In this document: piece after piece, positions 34,035 through 42,479 of the stretch
Position numbering within the stretch: the stretch's first letter is position 1
How the letters are laid out: every line of letters starts with the position of its first letter
From: Pseudomonadota bacterium
Lineage (GTDB): Bacteria; Pseudomonadota; Alphaproteobacteria; Rhizobiales; Devosiaceae
Direction: 5' to 3'
DNA length: 64,000 bases
NCBI GenBank assembly: GCA_023391095.1
Contig: JAEWBN010000022.1
Location: 186,001-250,000, forward strand
Position numbers and translations under genes: made by a program
The notes under the pieces: model-generated
The model's database searches: none
Told to the model about the DNA's origin: nothing
What the model saw: only the letters and a program-made list of their open reading frames with translations

Positions 34035-34610
34035 TTAACGGCCTGCGGAAACTTTGTTTTGACGCGGCCGCCCGAGCCCGAGCAGGTCGAGAAAGAGCAG
34101 GATCACACCCGCGGTGATGGCCATGTCGGCAATGTTGAAGATGTAGAACGACCAGCCATTGAAATGAAAATGGAAGAAGTCGGCGACCGCGCCATAGATG
34201 AGCCGGTCGATGGCGTTGGAGACGGCGCCGCCGATGGCCAGCGCCAGGCCCAGGCGTACCAGCATCTGGTCGGAGCGCCACCACCAGACGGCGAGCGCGA
34301 TGATGGCGATGGTCATGATGATGCCCAGCGCCCAGACCGGCAACGTATCGAGGAGACCGTAGGAAATGCCGGTATTCCAGACCAGCACATAGTCGAAAAA
34401 GGGCGTGACGCGGACGATCTCCCCGCCCCGCCAGCCGGTCAGGGCGTCCGGAATATAGCCGAACGGAACCTGCACGCAGAGCGCCTGTCCAAGCGCCACG
34501 CATTCGGCTGCAATGTGGAAGCCCTTTTGCGCCCGGTCGATGCCGAAGGCGAAAATTGCCGCCATCAGCGAAACGAGGATGGTGGGATTGCGGAGGGAAT
34601 GGGGTTGCAT
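34035..34610 (-). CDS. lspA: Lipoprotein signal peptidase LspA
   Basis: An inner-membrane aspartic protease (signal peptidase II) that cleaves prolipoproteins. Catalytic Asp regions are visible: GGAVSNAIDRLIYG and FNIADMAITAG, with four hydrophobic helices and the family-typical NTGISYG motif. 191 aa. The ATG at 34610 is taken (MQPHSLRNPTI). It lies between ileS (upstream) and the lipoprotein gene, an order common to many bacteria (ileS-lspA). Confidence 0.92.
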   Translation of the reverse strand: MQPHSLRNPTILVSLMAAIFAFGIDRAQKGFHIAAECVALGQALCVQVPFGYIPDALTGWRGGEIVRVTPFFDYVLVWNTGISYGLLDTLPVWALGIIMTIAIIALAVWWWRSDQMLVRLGLALAIGGAVSNAIDRLIYGAVADFFHFHFNGWSFYIFNIADMAITAGVILLFLDLLGLGRPRQNKVSAGR

Positions 34611-34705
34611 GGCCTGTTCCGTCTCCTCTATTCGCCCTTGCCTCCGGCCGGGTGGCCGGACAATGGGCGTCGGCGGCATGATGCCGCCGCGTTCCGGTAC
34701 GTTCG

Positions 34706-34727
34706 GGGCAGACTAGGGTCTGCCCCT
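34706..34727. terminator. Hairpin downstream of ileS
   Basis: ggggcagact / agggtctgcccc forms a stem of about 8-9 bp within the ileS-lspA gap. There is no good T-run, so it may be a weak terminator, a pause or an mRNA-stabilising element. Confidence 0.4.
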
Positions 34728-34737
34728 TACGAAATGC

Positions 34738-37700
34738 CTACAGGCCCGCTGCGGCACGTTCACGCAGCGCCTGCGCGTCGCGCAGCGACACATCCGGATA
34801 GTCCGGATCGGTCCCCACGTCGGGCAGCACCTTCCAGGAGCGGGCGCATTTGCGGCCCTCGGCCAGGGCAGGGACAACCGACACGCCGGCCACGTCATCG
34901 AGCCGGAAGGCCTCGGCGGGCCCCTCGTTCTGCTTGATCTCGATGCCCGAGGTGATGGCGATCTCGGCCAGGTCCTGGCCTTCCAGCGCCACGATATAGC
35001 GGGCGTCGGCAACAAAGACCCTGGGCGCTGCTTCGAGCGAGGAGCCGATGCGCTTTTCGCGGCGCTCGATTTCCAGCGCCCCGGTCACCACGCGGCGAAC
35101 GGCGCGGATCAGCTGCCACTTCTCGGCGAGCTTGTCGTCCTGCCAGTCGGCCGGGATGTCCGGGAAGAGCCGCAGATGCACCGATTCCGCATCGCCGGGA
35201 TGCCGCTCGAGCCAGCATTCTTCCATGGTGAAGACGAGGATTGGTGCAAGCCAGGCGGTCAGCGCGTTGAACAGGTGATCAAGCACGGTCAGGGCCGAGC
35301 GGCGCTTGATCGAGGAGATCGGGTCGCAATAGAGCGTGTCCTTGCGGATGTCGAAATAGAACGCCGAAAGCTCGATGTTCATGAAGTTGCTCAGCAACGT
35401 CACGACCTTGCGGTAGTCATATTCCTTGTAGGCCGCGCGGACGCCGGTATCGAGCTGGGCCAGACGGTGCAGCATCAGCCGCTCCAGCTCGGGCATGTCG
35501 CGCGGATCGACGATGTCGTCCGCCTTGAAATGGGCGAGGTTGCCCAGGAGCCAGCGCAGCGTGTTGCGCAGCTTGCGATAGCTATCGACCGTGGTCTGGA
35601 TGATCTCCTTGCCGAGGCGCAGGTCTTCCGAATAGTCGGACGAGGCAACCCAGAGGCGCAGGATATCGGCGCCGTACTGCTTGATGATGTCCTGCGGGGC
35701 AACGGTGTTGCCCAGCGATTTACTCATCTTCTTGCCTTCGCCGTCCATGGTGAAGCCATGGGTCAGCACGCTGTCATAGGGGGCGTGGCCGTTGGTGGCG
35801 CAGCTTTCGAGCAGCGAGGAATGGAACCAGCCGCGATGCTGGTCCGAGCCTTCGAGATACATCGAGGCCGGGAATTTCAGATGCGGCCACTTCTGCTTGT
35901 TGCGCAGCACGAAGGAGTGGGTTGAGCCGGAATCGAACCAGACGTCGAGGACGTCGCGGATCATTTCATAGTCTTCGGCCTTGTAGGCGTCGCCCAGGTA
36001 GCGCTGAGCCGCGCCGTCCTTGTACCAGGCGTCGGCGCCCTCTTCCTCGAAGCTCTGCGCGATGCGCTCATTGACCGCTTCATCGCGGAGGATCTCGCCG
36101 CTTTCCTTGTGCACGAAAACCGTGATCGGCACGCCCCAGGCGCGCTGGCGGCTGAGCACCCAGTCAGGACGATCGGCAATCATGGCGCGCAGGCGGTTCT
36201 GTCCGGCAGCGGGGTAGAACTTGGTCGCGTCGATGGCGTTGAGCGCGCGGTGACGCAGCGTATCGCCCTCGGCACCCTCGATCGGCTTGTCCATATAGAC
36301 GAACCACTGGGGGGTGTTGCGGAAGATCACCGGCTTCTTGGAGCGCCAGGAATGAGGATACTGGTGCTTCACGCGGCCACGGGCGATGATGTTGCCGTGC
36401 TCGGCCAGGGCAGTGATGACGCGCTGGTTGGCGTCGCCCTTTTTGCCATTGTCGTCGATGACGCGCGCGCCTTCAAAGCCCGGTGCGTCCTTGGTGTAGA
36501 ACCCGTCGTCGCCCACGGCATAAGGGATGGCCGGATCGATGCCGCGATCCTGCAGAAAGCGGGTGGATTCCATCCAGATGCCAAAGTCATCGAGACCATG
36601 GCCCGGCGCTGTATGGACAAAGCCGGTACCGGCATCGTCGGTGACGTGTTCGCCATCGAGCAGCGGCACGTCGAAGTTGTAGCCGCCGGCGAACCCGCGC
36701 AGCGGATGCGCGCAGGTGATGGCTCGAAGTTCAAGATCAGAAACCTCATGAAGTTTCTTGAAGCTTGCCACCTTCGCTTTCGCGAAAACTTCCACAGCCA
36801 GCTTGTCTGCGATGATCAGCTTGTCGCCGACCTTGGCCCAGTTCTCAGCTGGAGCGTCCGTAACTTCGTACAACCCATAGGAGATTTTGGAGGAATATGA
36901 GATCGCTCGATTGGCGGGGATGGTCCAAGGGGTAGTTGTCCAAATCACCACACTAGCGTCGCGAAGGTCGCGAACACTTTGCAACTCGTCGATCGCGACT
37001 CCCGACACGCTACCGACGCCGGAGAAAATGGTAGTTTCGGACGTGTCTAGTTTAGCGACCGGGAACTTCACCCAGATGGTGTCGCTCTCGTAGTCGGCAT
37101 ATTCGATTTCGGCTTCGGCCAGCGCGGTGCGCTCAACCACCGACCACATGACCGGCTTGGAGCCGCGATAGAGCTGGCCGGTCATCGAGACCTTCATCAG
37201 CTCGCGCGCGATCTGCGCCTCGGCATCATAGCTCATGGTGAGGTAGGGATTGTCCCATTCACCCAGGACGCCAAGACGCTTGAATTCCTCGCGCTGGATA
37301 TCGACCCACTGTTCGGCAAAGGCGCGGCATTCCTGGCGGAATTCCACCACCGGAACCTCGTTCTTGTCCTTGCCCTTGGCGCGGTACTGCTCTTCGATCT
37401 TCCATTCGATGGGCAGGCCGTGGCAATCCCAGCCCGGCACATAGGCCGAGTTGTGGCCCAGCATCTGCATGGAGCGGGCGACCATGTCCTTGAGCGTCTT
37501 GTTGAGCGCATGACCGATATGGATGTTGCCATTGGCATAGGGCGGGCCGTCATGCAGCGTGAAGAGCGGGCGATCCTTGGCCTGCTCGCGCTGGAGCGCG
37601 TAAATATCCATGTCTTCCCAGCGCTTGAGCCAGATGGGCTCGCGATCCGGCAGTCCGGCGCGCATGGGGAAGTTTGTTTCCGGCAGGAAGAGCGTGGCCG

Positions 37701-37740
37701 AATAGTCGGTTTCGGTCGCGCCAGAAGCGGTATCGTTCAT
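34738..37740 (-). CDS. ileS: Isoleucyl-tRNA synthetase
   Basis: A 1000-aa class I synthetase charging tRNA-Ile. Signatures: GNIHIGHALNK near residue 72, the CP1 editing-domain motif TTTPWTIPANRA near 264, and GKKMSKSLGN near 663. The C-terminus has a single CARSWKVLPDVG segment rather than a complete zinc finger, as in several alphaproteobacterial enzymes. The ATG at 37740 (MNDTASGATET) is chosen over the longer frame to 37821. A block of about 350 bp around 36725-37080, inside the editing domain, has markedly lower GC (about 53%) and different codons than the rest; the reading frame is intact. Confidence 0.95.
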   Translation of the reverse strand: MNDTASGATETDYSATLFLPETNFPMRAGLPDREPIWLKRWEDMDIYALQREQAKDRPLFTLHDGPPYANGNIHIGHALNKTLKDMVARSMQMLGHNSAYVPGWDCHGLPIEWKIEEQYRAKGKDKNEVPVVEFRQECRAFAEQWVDIQREEFKRLGVLGEWDNPYLTMSYDAEAQIARELMKVSMTGQLYRGSKPVMWSVVERTALAEAEIEYADYESDTIWVKFPVAKLDTSETTIFSGVGSVSGVAIDELQSVRDLRDASVVIWTTTPWTIPANRAISYSSKISYGLYEVTDAPAENWAKVGDKLIIADKLAVEVFAKAKVASFKKLHEVSDLELRAITCAHPLRGFAGGYNFDVPLLDGEHVTDDAGTGFVHTAPGHGLDDFGIWMESTRFLQDRGIDPAIPYAVGDDGFYTKDAPGFEGARVIDDNGKKGDANQRVITALAEHGNIIARGRVKHQYPHSWRSKKPVIFRNTPQWFVYMDKPIEGAEGDTLRHRALNAIDATKFYPAAGQNRLRAMIADRPDWVLSRQRAWGVPITVFVHKESGEILRDEAVNERIAQSFEEEGADAWYKDGAAQRYLGDAYKAEDYEMIRDVLDVWFDSGSTHSFVLRNKQKWPHLKFPASMYLEGSDQHRGWFHSSLLESCATNGHAPYDSVLTHGFTMDGEGKKMSKSLGNTVAPQDIIKQYGADILRLWVASSDYSEDLRLGKEIIQTTVDSYRKLRNTLRWLLGNLAHFKADDIVDPRDMPELERLMLHRLAQLDTGVRAAYKEYDYRKVVTLLSNFMNIELSAFYFDIRKDTLYCDPISSIKRRSALTVLDHLFNALTAWLAPILVFTMEECWLERHPGDAESVHLRLFPDIPADWQDDKLAEKWQLIRAVRRVVTGALEIERREKRIGSSLEAAPRVFVADARYIVALEGQDLAEIAITSGIEIKQNEGPAEAFRLDDVAGVSVVPALAEGRKCARSWKVLPDVGTDPDYPDVSLRDAQALRERAAAGL

Positions 37741-37845
37741 GGATCGGCGTTTCGCTGAAGGAAGAATTGGCCGCCTTTTAGCAAGGCGACGCCATTGGGG
37801 CAAAGGCTGATTTCGCCGCAACCGGGAACGGCGGCGGCGGGTTGC

Positions 37846-38817
37846 TCAGGCGAAAAAGCCCAGGGCGCGGTCGAGATCGCTGATGGGGCGCGCTTCGCCG
37901 ATGAGGGCGCGGGCCTTGCCCGAATCCCTATCCATGGCCGCAATCAGCTCATCAAGCCCGGAAAACACCTCCTGCCCGCGGATGTGTCCAACCAGCGCCA
38001 CATGCAGCGTCTGGCCGTAAATGTCCTCGTCAAAATCAAAGAGGTGGGTTTCAAAGGGCGGGCGCTGATTGTTGAACATGGGCTTGCCATAGGCGGCCAC
38101 CCCGTCGAGAAGACGCGTCCCCAAGCGCGCCCGCACGGCATAAACGCCTTGGGCAAGCTGGAAGCCATTGGGGGTCAGCGTATTGGCAGTGGGGTAACCC
38201 AGCTCGCGCCCGCGCTGGTCGCCCTGCACCACGCAGCCCTCGAAAAACCAGTGGTAGCCGAGGAGCCGGTTGCCGGCAGCCACCGCTCCTTCGGACAGGG
38301 CGGCGCGGATGCGGGAGGAGGAAATCACCTCGTCGCCTTCATCCATCAGGTCGAGCGTTTCCACCGCAAAGCCGTGGCGTTGCCCCTCGGCCTTTAGAAA
38401 CAGCGGGGTGCCCCGTCGCTGGCGGCCGAAGTGGAAATCCGCCCCGGTGATGACGCCGCTGACGCCCATCGTGTCGACCAGGATGGATTGGACGAAGTCT
38501 TCCGCTTCGGTCTGGGAAAAGCTCTTGTCGAAGGGCAGGATCACAATGCCATCGAGACCCAGCGCCTCAGCCAGCCGGGCCTTGGCGTCTCCCTCGGTGA
38601 GGCGAAACATGAAGGGCGAAGGCGCAAAGACATCGCGCGGATGCGGCTCGAAGGTCAGCATCACGGCCGGCACATTGGCGGCGCGCGCCCGTTCCAGCAG
38701 GGCCGCGATGATAGACTGGTGGCCCCGGTGCAGGCCGTCGAAATTGCCGATGGCGACATAGGCGCCACGCAGGCCTGCCGGGTAGTCGCCAAGGCCGGAA
38801 AGTCGTGTAAAGCTCAC
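37846..38817 (-). CDS. ribF: Bifunctional riboflavin kinase/FAD synthetase RibF
   Basis: A 323-aa cytosolic enzyme that phosphorylates riboflavin to FMN and adenylates FMN to FAD. The N-terminal adenylyltransferase domain has IGNFDGLHRGHQSII near residue 23 and the ISSSRIRAAL motif near 164-173; the C-terminal kinase domain has GYPTANT near 205 and the flavokinase region FETHLFDFDEDIYGQTL near 254-270. It starts with GTG at 38817, with GGAG 9 nt upstream. It lies upstream of ileS, separated by about 105 bp. Confidence 0.94.
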   Translation of the reverse strand: MSFTRLSGLGDYPAGLRGAYVAIGNFDGLHRGHQSIIAALLERARAANVPAVMLTFEPHPRDVFAPSPFMFRLTEGDAKARLAEALGLDGIVILPFDKSFSQTEAEDFVQSILVDTMGVSGVITGADFHFGRQRRGTPLFLKAEGQRHGFAVETLDLMDEGDEVISSSRIRAALSEGAVAAGNRLLGYHWFFEGCVVQGDQRGRELGYPTANTLTPNGFQLAQGVYAVRARLGTRLLDGVAAYGKPMFNNQRPPFETHLFDFDEDIYGQTLHVALVGHIRGQEVFSGLDELIAAMDRDSGKARALIGEARPISDLDRALGFFA

Positions 38818-38832
38818 CCTCGAACGCTCCGC

Positions 38833-39699
38833 TTACCAGGCCAGGCGCGGCAGGTAGCCGGCAACGCGGGCGCGGCTGGGGGCGATCAGGTCGGCAATGG
38901 CCTGGGGATCGGGCTTGCCGAAAGCATCGAGCTCGGCGGCGTGGATCGAACCGGTGATGAACAGGAGGTCGATGCCGAATTGGGCAGCGCCCGTGGCATC
39001 GGTCCGCACGCTGTCGCCGATGGCCAGCACACGGGATTTGTCCAGCGCCTTGCCCGCCGCTAACTCGCCGAGGCGGAAGGCCTCTTCGTAGATGGGCTGA
39101 TAGGGCTTGCCCGCCATGTGCACCATGCCGCCCATGGCGGCATAGAGGTCGCCCAGGGCGCCACCGCAATAGATGATCTGGTCGCCATGCTCGACCACCC
39201 TGTCGGGATTGGCGCAGATCATGGGCAGCTTGCGGCTGAGCCAGAGTTTGGCGCGCTCGCGGTACATTTCGGGCGTATCGTCATCGGTGTCGAGATCGGT
39301 CACCACCACCACTTCGGCCTCTTCTGGGCCGGTGCGGCGCAGATCGAAACCCTCGTAAAGCGCATCGTCCTCCGTCGGCGGGCCGACATGGTGGATGGCC
39401 TTGCCGCGATACTTGGCAATCATTGCCCGCGTGGCATCGCCCGAAGAGACGATGGCATCATAGGCATCGCGCGGCACGCTCAGCCGGTCGAGCATGTCGA
39501 CGATGGGGCCCGAGGGGCGAGGCGCGTTGGTGATCAGCACCACCCTGCCCCCGGCCTTGCGATAATTGACCAGGGCGTCCACGGCCTCGGGAAAAGCGGC
39601 GACGCCGTTGTGGATGACACCCCAGACGTCGCTCAGCACCGCATCGTAGCGTCCCGACAGTTCGGACAGGCCGGAAATGGACGGCAGGGGCGAAGTCAT
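38833..39699 (-). CDS. HAD-superfamily hydrolase, TIGR01459 type
   Basis: A 288-aa HAD class IIA protein with motif I DVWGVIHNG at residues 24-32 (TIGR01459 members have this DVWG variant), motif II LITNAPRP and the C-terminal GDSVRTDATGA (motif IV). It is probably a phosphatase acting on a sugar or nucleotide phosphate; the specific reaction is unknown. It is 15 bp upstream of ribF on the same strand, so likely co-transcribed with it. Confidence 0.88.
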   Translation of the reverse strand: MTSPLPSISGLSELSGRYDAVLSDVWGVIHNGVAAFPEAVDALVNYRKAGGRVVLITNAPRPSGPIVDMLDRLSVPRDAYDAIVSSGDATRAMIAKYRGKAIHHVGPPTEDDALYEGFDLRRTGPEEAEVVVVTDLDTDDDTPEMYRERAKLWLSRKLPMICANPDRVVEHGDQIIYCGGALGDLYAAMGGMVHMAGKPYQPIYEEAFRLGELAAGKALDKSRVLAIGDSVRTDATGAAQFGIDLLFITGSIHAAELDAFGKPDPQAIADLIAPSRARVAGYLPRLAW

Positions 39700-39790
39700 G
39701 GCGTGCTTTCGGTCATGCGGACGATTAAGAGGTCTGCCCTATGTGGCACTTTGCCGGAACGGATCAAGCGAAAAGCTCAAAGAGTTTGCC

Positions 39791-41044
39791 TCAGACCTCG
39801 GCGCGCCGCAGCGCCTGGGCCGGCGCACGGGGATTGGCGAGGACGAGGTCCGGCCGCACCGGGCCGGGGGCGCCGACATAGTCGCCGGTCACCAGAAGCA
39901 CACCGTCCTCGAGCAATTCGATGATCTGCCGCTCCCCGGAAATGCCCATGGCCATGAGCGTCACCTCGAACCGGGCGAGGTAGCCGGCAATGTCGGCGGC
40001 ATGGAAGTCGGTATAGATTTCGGGCGCGTCGATGAACCGGGCAGCGTCAACGCGCAGGGTGCGCACGCCCTGGGCAGCCAGTTCGGCAATGTCGTGGCGC
40101 AGCGTGGCCATGTCGGCCAGCGAGAAGCCCGCACCCTTGCGCATCAGCGATTCGAGCGCGGCCCGTTCGCGCTGGGTCGCCTGTTTCCATTCGGCTTCCG
40201 GCACGATGAAACTCAGTCCGGCGACAATGGCCCGGTTGGCGTCTACGGTGACCAGAAGCTGTTCGGACGCCAGTTCGTCCCCCAGCGTGGCGCGGCTGAG
40301 CGGCACATGCAGCGTCACCGGCTGGCCACCGGTGCGCGAGCGCCGGGCGATGGCCACGGCCTCGGTCAGCGCCGCGGCCTCGATCCGGGCGACGAGGTCG
40401 AGCCCACCCCGGCGCGGCATGAATTCGACGGGGGTAGCGAGGTCGCCATGCTCCACCATCAGCCGAGGCACGAGGTCATAGGCGACGGCGCGGCGCTGGG
40501 GCAGTTTGACAATGGGCTGGATATGAAAGGCCAGCCGCTTTTCGTCGAGCGCCTGGCGCAGCATTTCAAGGGGAATGGTCGGCCCCGGATCGGGCTGCAG
40601 CGGCGCGTCCACCCGCGAAATCGTGGTGGGCCGGCCGACCTGATCGGCCACATGTGAATAGGCGGCGGGGCGTGACGTCTTTTCCTCGATCTCCGCCACC
40701 GCCTCGGCTACCTGCCGGATCACCGTGCCCAGAACCGAAATGTCGGCCTCCACGGTATCGAGCCGCTCGCCGGCATTGACGTCGGTCAGGGCATTGATGC
40801 GCTGGCCCAGCACGGCGCCCGCCTGGGCATCGGTGGCCAGAAGCCGGGACAGGTCCTGGATGGCGCGCTCGAGCCGTGCTTCGGCGCGCTGGCGCAACAC
40901 GCGTTCCATCAGGACCACGCAGGCGCAGCCGAAAACCACGGACACCAGAATGGCATTGGCAGGGGTAAAGGTCAGGCCGAAATAGGCCAAGGCCCCGAGG
41001 GCCACGGCGGAAAAGGCAATGAGCGCATAGACCAGTGCCTGCAC
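39791..41044 (-). CDS. Degenerate EAL-domain protein with N-terminal membrane segments
   Basis: A 417-aa protein with two N-terminal transmembrane helices (residues 3-24, 30-47), a coiled-coil-like segment (50-125) and an EAL fold (150-410). The signature glutamate region reads AYDLVPRL (residues 188-195) in place of yEALvRl, the NvS region reads LHVPLS, and the DDFGTG motif is LADMATLRHD. The c-di-GMP hydrolysis residues are largely gone, so it is unlikely to be an active phosphodiesterase and may bind ligand or a partner. GTG start with aagg upstream. It lies in a minus-strand run. Confidence 0.8.
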   Translation of the reverse strand: MQALVYALIAFSAVALGALAYFGLTFTPANAILVSVVFGCACVVLMERVLRQRAEARLERAIQDLSRLLATDAQAGAVLGQRINALTDVNAGERLDTVEADISVLGTVIRQVAEAVAEIEEKTSRPAAYSHVADQVGRPTTISRVDAPLQPDPGPTIPLEMLRQALDEKRLAFHIQPIVKLPQRRAVAYDLVPRLMVEHGDLATPVEFMPRRGGLDLVARIEAAALTEAVAIARRSRTGGQPVTLHVPLSRATLGDELASEQLLVTVDANRAIVAGLSFIVPEAEWKQATQRERAALESLMRKGAGFSLADMATLRHDIAELAAQGVRTLRVDAARFIDAPEIYTDFHAADIAGYLARFEVTLMAMGISGERQIIELLEDGVLLVTGDYVGAPGPVRPDLVLANPRAPAQALRRAEV

Positions 41045-41138
41045 GGGCTAACCTTCACCTCTCTCGCGCCGGGATTCGGCCCAATTTGATAGCATTGCCC
41101 GGCCCCACGCAAAAGCGCCCCGGCGCCGCTCTCCCGCG

Positions 41139-42359
41139 CTAATTGGCGGCCAGGGCGTCGAACAGCTCCCAGTCGCGCGAAAAGAACTGCTGGTAGACCA
41201 GCATATTGGCGACGCCGAGTGCGGCTGCCTTCGCTCCCACGGTGCCTGCCACCACTTGCGGCAGGGCCGGAAGATGCGCCGGCAGACGGCTCAGATGTTG
41301 GGCTGTGCGGTCCACGAGCCGGGTCAGGATCTCGGGCGGCAGGTCGCCATCGATCACGCAATAGTCGATCCCGGTCATGGCGCTGGTGCTGAGAACCGCC
41401 TGGGCCAGCGCCCCGGCAGCGCTCTCCAGCCAGGGCTCGACATGCGGCGCCAGTTCATCCCAGTTCCAGTCGCGCGACTGTCTAAGGGGAACCGTGTTTC
41501 CTGCGGCCTCCACCGCCTGGGACAGCGCCCGCAGCGATGCCAGCGCCTGAAGCGGCACGGGCTTGCCCTGAGGCCCCGAAACCATGGTCGCGCCGGGGTG
41601 AGCGGCCAGTCCGCGGGCACCATCGAGGAGGCGGCTGCGGCCGGTAATGCCGCCCGCCAGGTAGGTGCCGAGGAAAAACGCGGCAATGGCCGAGGGGCGT
41701 GGGAAGGGCTGGGTGACGAGTTCCGCCAGGGTGATGGCATTGCCATCGCTGGCCCAGATGGCGGCCAGACCCGTCGCCGCGCTCACGCGTCCGGCAATGT
41801 CGATCCGGGACCAGGCATCGGGGTCGGCCGCGCCGATATTGCCGTCGCCGGGCAGCGCCCTGAAATCGAGCGGCGAGGCAATGCCGATGCCCGCCAGGCG
41901 ATCGCGATGCCCCTCCGGCAGAGTGGCTTTGAGCGCCGCCGCCTCGGCAGCGATGGTTTCCAGCACAGTTTCCGTCACCGGCCCGCCATGCGGCTTGCGC
42001 ACCACAGCGAGGGTTTCGCCCATGAAATTCTGCAGCACCAGTTCAAGATGGTCCCAACCGATTTCCGCACCGATGGAGAAGGCGCCGACGGGGTTGATTC
42101 GATAGGGGGTGGCCGGTTGCCCGCGCCGGCCGCGCAGGACCTCGCCGCGCAGAATCAGCTCGCGCGTCTCAAGGTCGGCCAGAATGCGCGACGTGGTCTG
42201 CGGTCCCAGGCCCGACATGCGCGCAATATCGGCATTGGAGACGCCGGGAATGCCGGCAATCAGGGCCAGCACGGCGCGTTCATTGGCGACACGCACGCCG
42301 CCCTGGGCCACTCCGCGCGCGATGGGCGCAAAGACATCGTCTTCCGGTTTAATACGCAT
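41139..42359 (-). CDS. ROK-family transcriptional regulator
   Basis: A 406-aa protein with an N-terminal winged HTH (residues ~24-75: GVSNADIARMSGLGPQTTSRIL, then LETRELILRGEVLRGRRGQPATPY) and a C-terminal ROK domain. The ROK phosphate-binding motif DIGGT is replaced by IGAEIGWDHLE, so it lacks kinase activity and probably senses a sugar. It is divergent from a sigma-54 regulator. I use the ATG at 42359; the much longer frame upstream is antisense to that gene and is not real. Confidence 0.86.
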   Translation of the reverse strand: MRIKPEDDVFAPIARGVAQGGVRVANERAVLALIAGIPGVSNADIARMSGLGPQTTSRILADLETRELILRGEVLRGRRGQPATPYRINPVGAFSIGAEIGWDHLELVLQNFMGETLAVVRKPHGGPVTETVLETIAAEAAALKATLPEGHRDRLAGIGIASPLDFRALPGDGNIGAADPDAWSRIDIAGRVSAATGLAAIWASDGNAITLAELVTQPFPRPSAIAAFFLGTYLAGGITGRSRLLDGARGLAAHPGATMVSGPQGKPVPLQALASLRALSQAVEAAGNTVPLRQSRDWNWDELAPHVEPWLESAAGALAQAVLSTSAMTGIDYCVIDGDLPPEILTRLVDRTAQHLSRLPAHLPALPQVVAGTVGAKAAALGVANMLVYQQFFSRDWELFDALAAN

Positions 42360-42479
42360 GGCCGCAGATAAACCCCGTTTGCATGCAGCGGACAAGAACG
42401 GAAAATTTACCCTAATCGCCAACAATCGCTTGCAAGGAAAAAAGCTCCGGCAAGGGGCGATACACTGGGACACGACGCA

